Positions 15,001 to 27,000 of a DNA stretch of 64,000 nt are shown one piece after another. Origin of the DNA: Pycnopodia helianthoides. Taxonomy: Eukaryota > Echinodermata > Asteroidea > Forcipulatida > Asteriidae. The notes under the pieces are model-generated. The model ran no database searches, was not told where the DNA came from, and saw only the letters and a program-made list of their open reading frames with translations. The stretch lies in contig CM063252.1 in the NCBI GenBank assembly GCA_032158295.1, positions 20,914,036-20,978,035 on the forward strand, in the 5' to 3' direction. The first letter of the stretch is position 1, and the number at the start of each line of letters is the position of its first letter. The position numbers and the translations under genes are program-made.

Positions 15001-18000
15001 GCCATTGCACACAGTGTGGGTTAGTTTGGATGAAAGACTTACAGGCAGACTGGGTGGTCTGTTAGCAACACTCACTTCATCAGGGGGATTTCCAGATTTG
15101 CTGTTGCTGGGCGTGGCCTGTTGCCCTCCTCTATTGAAGCTGGGCGTGGTCTGCTGCGGTTGCTGATAGTTGGATGAAGACTGGGACTGTGGTGGCGGCT
15201 GCTGCTGCGGCTGCTGCTGCTGCTGCTGTTATAACAAATGGCAACAATGTAAATCACATGGGAAATAATCAACATTCTTGTAATGGTACAGTAAAATCTT
15301 TTTAACTTTCGCAATGGGAGACCATTACCATGCTGCCACCATATTTAGTCTTGCTCCCGTTACGGAATAGCATTACTGAGTACTGATTCTCAATCTACTA
15401 GAAAGGTGCCAGACTACTTTTCCCTTACAGCCTCAGTTTGGTTTACACTTATTTGAATGGTAGGGGGAAAGGATGGCAGCACCATGATAATAGAGGTAGA
15501 GTTAAATAAGACCTAGAGGGCATTCAAACCATGCAACATGGTCTGACAAAATGCATTTTTGATCATTGACACAATGGTGCTTATTGAGACAATGATGCTC
15601 AATGAGACAATACTGCCAATTGAGACAATGGTGCCAATTGAGACAATGGTGCACATTGACACAATGGTGCGTATCGAGACAACGGTGCACATTGAGACAA
15701 TGGTGCTGGCCAATCATATTACACTGGTCACCTGCAGTTTACACAACAAACATTTTCCAAGTGGACATTCGTATCCAATTGACCCTATAGGGCTTTGTGA
15801 CCATGGCAGGTCAGCGGTATGACATGCATGAACATAGCAAATACTCCCTCTAGCTCTTACATATAACTCTATGGCCAAAGATCAAACCACGGCAAGTTTG
15901 CAAGTGCACCCTTTAAAGAAGTCGCTCCCAATGCCTCACACATCAGGCTATTTATTAATATAAACAAGTTTGGAATCCATGTATTAGACCTTTTATGCAT
16001 TCATTTGAATTTGTTCCAGACATGTATGAATACAAAATAACTGGCTCAAAATTTGACATCGGTTGAGTCTGAGGTAAAGATGGAACATGATGTATTTCTG
16101 TGATATTACTAATGTGTTAGAAACTTAATAGAAACCAGCACATTTCCCATGATGTGACCAAGGATTTCCACACAGCCCAGTGTGGTTCCTTCCCCAGTTG
16201 TGAATATAAGGTATTGCATTGGTAACTCACCATAAAAAATAACCAATAACACACAAAAAATTGATCAAAAATACAATGCAAACCTGCGAGACAATTCTTT
16301 CATCAAATAGCAGAAATTTTCCACCTCAAATCAACGAATACAGAATTGAAATGCAATTTTGGTGGGGGGGCCGGTTGCATTGTAAAGAAGAAAAAAATTA
16401 TCAGCAAAACTCCGAAAGTGAGATCATTAAAAAGGGGACGGCCTTAATTTTCAAAGCCTGCACTTAAATTAACAGGCCTTGAACTTCACTCATTGTATTG
16501 AAGGGACACTGGGATTTTCTTCCTTGGTGATGAGGGGCACTTCTATATATTGGACCTTGGCAACGGGCATCACAGCAAAAGCACAGGCAGCTGCTCTGGG
16601 TGCCATGGGTTAATTTGAGGCCTGAATCAAAACGGTTGACTAAAAATTAAGTAAAATTGTAATTTAAAAAACACCCACTTGATGCTGAGAAAAGAGGGTG
16701 AATTTTTTTCATTCGGTTTGTTGGTTTCTGTGGATTCAAGGTTTAGCTATTATTACCAATGCTGCACCTATTTGACTGTCAAAGCAAACCACACTGTGAA
16801 GAAGAACTGGACATTACCCTCCACAATGGACCATACTGCACCATGTTAAATGCAAATAATGGAGAGATCAGTTTACCATACATATTAACAGGTTTGAAGA
16901 GAAAAAAAAACTACTTATTCATAACGCACTATTCACATAAATTTCACAAAACTACCCCTAAAAGAAATCACCAACAGCCAATACTCAGACAGGCAGAGGA
17001 CGAAAGGATCACCACGGCACCTTCAGTTTTGTAACACATGATTAATTAGTAGAATGCCAAAGTAAATGAATTGTTCTCCAAATATTAACTATTAACGTTT
17101 CAAAGTCTTGGTTTTAAAATTAACCAATCATAAATTACTACCCAAAAAAAAACCACTGGCTGCAGCACAACTGCAAAAATACATCACATTTTCCTGAATT
17201 ACATAGGGAGGAAAAAGGAAAATGTCTTTTTTATTATTAAAAAGCTAATTAATTCCAGCTTTACAACTTTACGCATGTCTGAACAGAAGTGACAACGTTG
17301 GGGTTTCCCCTTTCAGTAAGGATCATTATATTAATGGAATTATCTAATTACGTGGTTTAAAAGTGGATTGTATATCAACGTCACAAAGGCTGAGTAGTTC
17401 TGGGAATACAACACAAACGTCGTCGTCGGGGATGACTCCCTGGAGATAATTCAATTTGGATGGATGATAAATGTGGTTTATAACATTATATTTCTCATCA
17501 TGAAGTGTAAGGTATCCAGTCATGAGATAATGAGGCCCAATTCAATGATAAACAATCTCACTTTACAAACATCAAATGTTTCTAATTATTTCAATAGGTT
17601 CTTTTGTGTGTGTGTGTGTGTGTGTGGGTCTGCTGTATGCACAAAGAAGTTGGGGGACACTGAGCAGACAGTGCAACTGCCTTACTTTTATATTTTAAAT
17701 TTTAAGGCAGTGAACTAGTTTCTTTTCTTTTGTTGACAAAATATTACCCTGCTAATTATTCTTGACTATAGAGCAAGGACAGCATGTACTGACAAATAAA
17801 TCTTTCCCTTGAAATACACTTAACATTCAAAGCAGTCCACGTTTTGTCTTTTTTGCGAAATGCTTCCCAATATCATAAATTCAGCCCAATTTGCTGTTAT
17901 TTTAAACAAACAGTACAATTTACGCACAGAAATCAAATACCATGTACGCTTTTGATGTGTTTTGAAACGTATTTTCAATGTGTAACACTCCAAGTGATAA

Positions 18001-21000
18001 ACAAACACAGACAGTGAAAATTTCAGTGAAAATTTTCACACTATAGTTTGGCTATAGTCACACCATAAAAATCCTCTGATAAATTCACTTCATTACACTG
18101 TGAAAGACTCAGATGGTTAGGTTTGAAAAGTACTTCATGGACCAGAGGACATTCAGTGAACAATAGCCTTGGTTTAAAATATATCCTTTGCTACTCAAAT
18201 ATTCACCATTTGCTACTCACATATTAATTTGCTGCTCGATATTTAGCATTTAGTGTTCACAAAACGTCTTCAGTTTAAATGTTTCACTGAGTGTGTTGTC
18301 CCGTCCATCCAACCAACCATAGACAGAGATACAAGTTAAATCAATACAAACATTCTAACTTACATTTTTTTGAAGTGTGACTATGGCCAGAAACAAGGAT
18401 AAAGTTTCACTGAGAATTTCACTTTCTGTGATAATTAATCACTTGAATGTTACACATACCACTGAAGATAATTTACAAGCACACATCAAAGCATAGCATC
18501 CCTCTTCTCCTTACATTCATAAAAACACACAGCAACTGGCAAATATTTATCCAGGAACAACAAGGTAAAATTCCCCCATACCGACTCCAAATAACCTTAA
18601 AGCACATGTACAACATTGGTAAATTTCATAGACTAGTATATATGCACTTTATGTGACCCAAAATATTCATGAAATAACAAACCTGTGAAATTTTAAGCTT
18701 TACCGGTCTTCAGAGTCATGAGAAAATAGTGAAAACCCCCATTATAAGTTTTCATTGTTTTCAAACATGGGGTTTTGGACACATGGATAAAGACTAGTTG
18801 TTTTACTCATTTCCTAAAAACTCAAGGGAAGTTTACCACTATGACCATCTTTATACCATGTAAGTTATGCGCAAATCTGTAAACATTTATATTTTCAATT
18901 TTACCAGTGTTGTACACACCCTTTAGGAATACTTTATCAAACTCTTTCTCATTGATTATTTTACTCTTTTATTAGTGTATACACAATGCACATCAAGCAT
19001 CCCCTAAGAATACATTCCTTTGCTTTGTTGTGAAGCTTAAGTTACACCCATAGTCAATCGGAGCTGATCATCAAAACCTGTTAACAATCGGAAGATGTTC
19101 ATCTTCTGAGTTCATTATTTTATTTCAGGATCTAGATCTCATGGTGCAGTATGATTCACTGAGAGTTGGACAGGATAGAGTGATGCTATCTACTCAAAGA
19201 CAACGAATTAACAATCACTTAAAACTCTTCCTTCGGATGTTTTTTAGAGGATTTGAAAAATCTCGTTTGGATTGAACAGCGGATATAGACGGCAAAAAAC
19301 CCTGGTGCTGGTTTTGTTGTATGTGAGTCTTAACCAGTGAACGATGCATTACCAAATAAGTACATGTAATAAAAGTGTTGTACAGCCACAGAATCATTGT
19401 CGATTTAAAGTTCTACTAGAAGCACTGAGGTCATGCAGTGTGTTAAAGCTTTCATGTGATGTGACTTTGTTAAAAACATGTGTGTAATCTTGCCTTAAGA
19501 GTTCATTATTTGACCATAATTCCTTGCTAACTAGTGTGAAATACATTGTACATTAGATTGAAAAATGATAGAGTTGTATTCAGCCCAAACCATTAGCTTG
19601 AAATATCATTAGTGTCAACACACACTTCCACAACAGTACACAAGATATTAGTCCGTCAGAAGAAAGCAAAGTCATTGGCACCCCGGAACCAGACTATAAT
19701 AGCAAGTCGCATGTTAGCATGATGTGTAGTATGTACAGTCTGTCTAGGAGAAGGCCAATGTTAGTACATGTGATGTACGTTTTTCTCGTAAAGCACTGCT
19801 GCTATACCTGATGTGGTGACGCTACCTGTGAAGACGCAGAGTCTTTCCACATGTGATAATTCTGCTGCTGACTGCTGCTGTAGGGTGGCATTCCTTGCTG
19901 CTGTTGTTGCCATGTTGGCGCATGCTGATATGACTGTTGATGATTGTACTCCATGCCCTGGCCTTGCTGACCATAATGTGAGGGCATCTGTTCATACTGA
20001 AGTGATAGTCACACCCATATTAATCTTATACTACTACTTCTTAAAGTCCACTCCTCAAGATTTAAATGCAGCAGTAGTTTCCCCTGGCATAGTGGTATGT
20101 AAGGTGCATGCCCTGCAATTTGCTTAAGTTTTCCCAATTGAGTGCCTTTCCAACAAACACTTGGAATTTATTCTTATATCAAAGGGGTTAAATCATACAA
20201 AATTTATATCAATTCATTAATCAAACACCGAACAATCATTTTGGAAGGTCAACAATACAGATGTCATTCCAACACAACCCAGCATCCAAAATATGGCACT
20301 TTGCGCACCCTCTTCTGGCATAGTCCTAAGCCACTTCTGCCAGGAGTAACCCTAGTGCAATGTTGTCAAAATGTTAAACTTTGTACATGCAATCAGCACT
20401 TTCAGTTGTCCAACGAGTAGTTGTGTAACATGAACAAATATAGCAATTTTGGGGTCTCGTTAGCCATGTAGTTGAAGGTTGATTGGCGCATGGCATGGGG
20501 ACAACTGTACGCTATTTCTGTGTACATGTACGCCTGATAACCAAGCTATCCTCCAGAGCAGACTCAGTCATTCTTGAGCAAACATTATTATTTTGTTGCT
20601 GAATAGCGTTTACGATCAAAGCATTGCAAAAAAGCAAACCTGTTCAAATTAAAAAATGCCTTCCATTTGAAAGACTGTCATAGTTTTGACGCTAGACAAA
20701 AAAAAAAGGTTTTTATCTTACAAAGTGTGAATGATGCATAACAAATAAATATATATACACAAGCTTTTTCCCTTCTACACAGAGAACAAAACTCGCTAAA
20801 ATTACAAAATATGCAAATATCTCATGGCAGTGGGCCAATCAGTAATCATATTTCTGTGAGGATAACTTGGTTTTTAACGTAAATCACACACAAATCTTTG
20901 TCATTTGGTTGGTGGTACATACACACATCATGTGTCATCTACAGGATTCACATTTATGTTGTGCAACTGTACTCACTGCACATGCATCAAAAGCTTACGA

Positions 21001-24000
21001 CTGCCTTGTTCTCAAGGTTCTTGATCATTATCATCATGCTTTAAGTGTGTGCGCACAACAAAAGAGATAAGACTTGGGGACAAGGTTATGAATCAACAAT
21101 TTTGTTTTCCCACATTTATATTGTTTTCCCACATATATATTGGCGGGAAATGTACTACACTTACAACGGCAGCCCGACAAATAATTAGCTGTAGTTTTAC
21201 TCAGATTTTGCAGTCACAATTTTGTTTTTACATCAAATGACAAAGGTTTGTGGTGGCGCTAAATGTAAAAACAAGTTTCACTTTGTCCGCTTGGAATATT
21301 GTAAACCCTCCGATACACACCATCAGATTTTGCATGGAAAATAGACTGGTCATAAAGACAAATTTATGTGAAATATTTATTTCCTTTCGCAGTCTTAGGC
21401 ACTATGTTCTGTAGTAGCGTTAACTACAGCAGTACATCAACATATGAAACACCAACCAAGTCTAATGTCATTATTATGACCACTGATTATTCAATACTAT
21501 TGATAAACAAAATAAACAACTGCTGCACTTATATCACCATTCAGTTGAATTTATCTTTAGCAGTCTGGATTGGCAAATTTATTTTGAAAAATGAAAACGC
21601 AATTTGATCCATACAGAGGAGATTCTGATGTTAAAATGATTGTCTTACCGGTTGGCCGAACTGGCCGCTGTTCCCAATCATATTCCCGACCATTCCCCCT
21701 TGTCCCTGTGCATTATGGGACGCTCTAGATGCTGTCATGTGACTACCTGGATACATCGGTTGTGACATAACAGGGTACTGCCGACTGCCAGGCTGCTGAT
21801 ATCCCCCTGGGTAGGGGCGCTTCAGGACAGAATTTTGTACACTCTCTGGCACACCCTACATCAAACAAAGAAACATCAATAAATCACTCAATAAAACACC
21901 CTCTACAATTCTTCACGATGTAAAAATACAAAAACATCCACAGTTCCTAGTATCTGAATTCAACAAATCCAAATGTACACTGAATTGGAAAGCTGAAAAA
22001 ACGCATGATGCTTATCATTTCACAGAACGCATCGGGTTTTTGTTTTTGCCAGGAATCAGCCGTATGCACAATGCCTAATATACATGTATAGCTGCAAACT
22101 AAACAAGGAAGTGCTGCACAAAAAATACTAACTGGTGCTTTCATGTGTTCAAAGAGTAAATCAACATAATGTACACGTATGTACTGTACATGGGATCAAC
22201 TCTCTATAATAATGTACACATTACTAGTAGTGGATGGTTGGTGACGTTACACTGTACAGTGAATAAGGTATGATGCGCAGATGTAGCATCACCAGGGTTT
22301 GCCCTTTCCTTGTTTAGTGACTGGCCAGCAGGACCCTTAGCTTGTCATTTCACTAGTCCATCAGCTTTTCACTGGTCCACATTTCAAATAAAATAGGGAT
22401 GCTGTTCAACACTGAACTAGCCAGTCAGACCACTTGAGGTGAATTTTGACTGGTCCTCAGGTGTTTTAGCTGGCATTTGGCCAGTGGACCACTGTTAGAG
22501 GAGAACACTGATCACAAGACAAATAATGGGTTCTTCAATACGATAACATCAGTACTTGAATGACAATACAACAAGTTTGATATTTGTAACAACCTGGTAA
22601 ACAACTTGTTGATTTAAACGGGATTAGTTCGTTCTTAAAACATTCAAGAAGTTGTTTATTCATGCATTACAGTCAGGTGCTAGTTTGCAGTTAAGCATTC
22701 CCGGTTAAAGCCTGCACTTCCTGTTATCTTGAGGATTCATTCAATGTTTAGATCACCCAGAATTCTTATCTCTACATTCAAACCCTTGACTTGAAGGGTG
22801 GGGGGTTCGAGTGATTTTTTTGAGGGGCATCGGATTATGCCCAGTAATGGGTAAAAATAATGGTCATAATATGAAGTAGCTCAACACATACGTAAAAGAG
22901 ATGGGACTTTTTCCTACCTTGAACTTGATCTAAATATTGTTTTCAAATCCACTTTCTGCTTTTTAGGAAAAAAAAAACGAAAAAAGACAACACTCTTGGA
23001 GAATCCTTGTCAATCAAAATAATTGAACACAAAGTCGGAATGCCAAAATTCCCCCCTGACCAACACACGTGTAAACGCCAACAACAGAGTTGCACATGAA
23101 CCTTGACAACCCAGACAAATCAATAATGAGTGTTGAATAACATATGATAGCCTCTTGTGTCAACCATACAGGTAATTATCTCCCCTCAGTAACAACAGCC
23201 ACTCCAAGGGGATATTCCATTTCAACACTGACAAAGGGAAACCCCTGCATTAGCATAATAATGATAAGCAGAATGTAATGACAGGGGCTATCCCAGCATC
23301 ATGCTGCAGCAGTCTGTGTTTACTCAAGCAGTCACATTGCCAGTTAGCAACTCAAAACCCAAGCACTGTAAATTCATCTGGGGCACTATTCTATAAATAG
23401 CATCACTATTATCTCCCAGCACAGGCCGCTTGACAATGGGGGGAAAGCCTGAATTATTTAATGCCCGAGTGTAAACATCCAATGTATGGAAGTGTAGGTC
23501 ATGTGACTGAGTTAGGTTGTGGGGCAATCCCCTTGTGGCTGACCTCTGTTGTGACTCAGACCAGGTGGCATTCACATTCCATAAATTCCAATCAACCACA
23601 TGGCCTTCATTCATAGATTCCCCCCTCAAAATATATATCCTCAACATCATATTGATCATTCAACAATGTACAGTCATTGGTGTCATGAGTAGTGTAATGT
23701 TGTTTGGCACATACGTAAACACTGCCTTGGACATGGAGAGGCTGCCCTATTCAAATGCACACAGATTTGGGTAGCCACTAATTAGTAACATTTATTAAGA
23801 TAACAATGTGATAAACAACACCAAGGTCTGGAGCTATAGATTACTACATTGATTTCAGCTGATTTTTATTGCTGCTCGTGTTACAATTTATTCACCATTG
23901 CACTTCCACGAACCATGAATCTCATTGTTTTTTCCTATTCTCTACTGTTACATTTGACATCAGGAGGTCACCAAGAACTGAGCATAGAGCACCAGAACTT

Positions 24001-27000
24001 CTTGTATCAAACTGGTACAGATTCAAACATTACCAAAGAATCTCGGCCATTGTGGAAACCAATCTTGCTTTTAATAACTCAAAATTCATACCAATTAAAC
24101 CGGACCTCATATTAGTGCAATGCAATCTTTCACAATTAACTTCATGCACCATGTCCCCTATAGCCAGCCGATTTGGCACTTGTATGTATTTACAACATTT
24201 CATGTACCAATAAACAATTGTACAGGTGGTTGCTGTTTTTTTGTTTTTCAAGAATCCTTTTTTCTAATTGCTGGAACAGATTGGCATGGTCGTTAGTCCT
24301 TAGTCCTAACACAGAACCTCAGCTGCAGCCAGATATAATAGATGAAACCTTATAGGCGTTGCCTCGCATTGTTAGCTTCCTAATTATAGAGTACATTCAA
24401 CAAGCCCCCTCATTAAAATCATTACAAATCTTTCCATTACTTCTTGTTTCATAAGTTTCTTTCATACAGCAAAAACGGCTTTCCCAACCTAAAGTTGCAC
24501 TTGTTATTTGAGACAACACTTGTCAGCTACCATAAAAGAAAACCTACTGCCCTTGTACAAAGACGATACTTTCTTTGGCAGCGTTGATCTAGTTATCGCT
24601 GTGTCATACAACAGTAGAGTATTACTACATGGTAAGTAGAATATAAATGCAATATTCAGAAAGCCCATCAACCTCCAACATTTATGAGCAACTGGCGACC
24701 ATACTTCATAAAAATGCACTAGAGATTGATCCTGCGCCGCCAATACTGGGGAGCTGATTGTGTGTGCAGCTGCTAGTTTCAGACGCCAGCGTGCCATACG
24801 GATTGTCAGAGGATTTCATCAAGCATGATTCAAAGGGGATGGAATATTCTTCAAGAGGCTCCCCTACAAAATGTATTTTTCATAGGGGGAAAAAATCCAT
24901 CTCAACTCAATGAACAAATTGCTGCCGAAGTTTAACAACTACCACATGATTGACTGTATTACTAGGATTGGTTGTTGTTGCAGCGAAATTGAGACCGGAT
25001 CTATGAGCTGGTATGCGTAAACTTATAAAACCCTATTCTTCTTTTTTTATCACTATACATTCTTGTACAATCTTGAATATGGATATTATTTTTCTGCAGT
25101 CTGCACTCTACATACATTCAAAAGAAGTTCAAAGTACTTTACATGTGATTTTATTTTGAGATCACGCAATAAGAGACTGGCTGTCTGACATAGCCATACT
25201 TGTTGAATCAGTCCTTGTTTATTTTTTTTGCAATGAAGCAACACTTATACTTAGCCGTAAGCTTGAACAGTTACAGCAAATCTAAACACTCACATTAGAC
25301 CACTGCTTGCAATTACTTTATGTTCAGTTCCAAAAATGCAATAATGAACTATAGTTGGCTCTTTTTAAATTGAGTTTGAAAATATTAAAAACTTACACAA
25401 ACTGCACATGTAATTGTAAATGCATTGCCGCCATGATGCCTGAGCTACTCACACAGAACTGACCAATCATAGCACAGCACACTAGACTTGGTCACCAGTC
25501 TGTGCATGTGAATTCAACCCTCATACATACACAATGCACGGTTGTGCATGTTTAGGGTGTGGAAGGTCTCAACTCCTATAAGCTTGGACTAGCATGGAAC
25601 TCTAGTTTTTGCAACACACCATACTTGTACGAAGCAGTAAGGAGATAAGTATTTTTAAAATAATAAAAAAGACAACTGCCACCAAATGGGCTCTTAAATT
25701 CAAAGAATAAATTGCCACAATCCCAATTCAGTTTTTTCCACTTGATTGACATGAAAAACAGCTAGCCCACGACATAAAAGGTGCAGGCTGGTGTAACAAC
25801 ATGAATACAATTGTACAAAGGAAAAACACCCAACAGAAAGCAAACAACATGTCTGTTTAACTAGATTTCTTCACCAGCTTAACACCCATTTGAAAAGCAA
25901 TCTTAACGATTGAAGCTGGCCTTGCAATATGCAGAAACTTTTAAAACAGTACATTTCCCTCGATAACAAATGTAACCGACTGACATTTTTTTAAATTTTT
26001 GTATCAGTTGAGACACCAAGGAGTTCCCACAATGCCTCATGTACTAAAACTCAACAACTAGCCTGGAGGGAAACCATAAAACACTTCTAGCTTTAAATTA
26101 TAGGGGGGGGGGGGAAAGAACACCCCCGGTTATTTTTACCTAAAGCCAAAATGAAACGCCATGTGTAAGTTATGAACACCTTATTGATAGCTTGACAGTG
26201 ATGGGATTTGAACCATGGTCACTGGGGTAAAGGCAAGACAAATACCATTGTACCACATGGGAACATGTAGTGCGACCTCATGCCATGCTAATATCCAAAG
26301 ATGTTGAAGTTTTACATGTTGTTGCGACTACATTCTCCCATGGTGCAACCCTTGTAAATGTTCCTGGATAAGGGTAAGGTATTCTTGGATTTTATGAAAG
26401 TAAACATCTAGTTTTGTACAATTTCACAAAGGGTAAGTCTATTCTTAAGTGTTGCGGGTTTAGGTAGAAAAAATAACAATTTCAAATCTAAAATTTTTAC
26501 AAATTTCTCTTGTCTTATTTTGTGGTGACAAAGGCGACGGGCGTTCTTTTTCGCACTTATTCTATTCTATGGACTTTTTTTTATCAGTAAACAAATTACA
26601 TCTTAGTTGGATCATGGTTGGACCAGATCATGAGATATTGTGTAACATTTTGTTTTACAACTTGATTTGAAAATTGCACTATTATTCAAAAGTAAAATCA
26701 TTTGAGTTAACGTAGCTGAACAGACTGATCTTTCATCTTTCAAAAGAAAGGCTAATAGCATTATTTGACTTTTTAGAATTACTTTTAAGACATGGGCTTC
26801 TTTTTGATGTTGTAAACTTGTTCATTCATTTTAATCAATCACTTATTATTTACATGTAACTATGTTTAATAGTGAACACTTTGAATGCAATGTTTATCGT
26901 TTGGTTTTTGATCAACGTAATGCTAAATTCATAGGAAAAATTGTAGAGAAAGATCTACAATCAAAGTCACGTGTGAAAGTTTCAGCTGAATACAGTGTCT

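Larger units (their letters stand above)
1..15075 (-). other. ARID1 intron 4, partial: no exons found
   Basis: About 15 kb without a supported exon on either strand. It holds a LINE tail at 1798-1953, copies of the inverted-repeat and SINE-like families listed separately, a promoter-like cluster at 8638-8764, poly-T/poly-A tracts, and two somewhat GC-richer segments (10140-10240 and 13840-14300). The GC-rich segments could be conserved regulatory elements but show no open frame with family resemblance. Confidence 0.6.
15226..19807 (-). other. ARID1 intron 3
   Basis: No supported exon. It contains the 18-bp minisatellite at 15559-15710, a (GT)n run near 17605-17627, an inverted-repeat element near 18007-18431, and AT-rich unique sequence. 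Confidence 0.6.

Noticed and set aside
15513..15822. Overlapping open frames on both strands
   Set aside because: They are translations of an 18-bp minisatellite, which keeps every frame open.
23324..23659. 111-codon minus-strand frame in ARID1 intron 1
   Set aside because: No family resemblance, no splice support for a separate gene, and antisense open frames of similar length occur by chance in the window.
24504..24797. 97-codon minus-strand frame starting MARWRLKLAAAH
   Set aside because: Considered as an extra ARID1 exon, but composition does not fit the Q/G/S/N-rich region, and exons 1 and 2 already join in phase 0.
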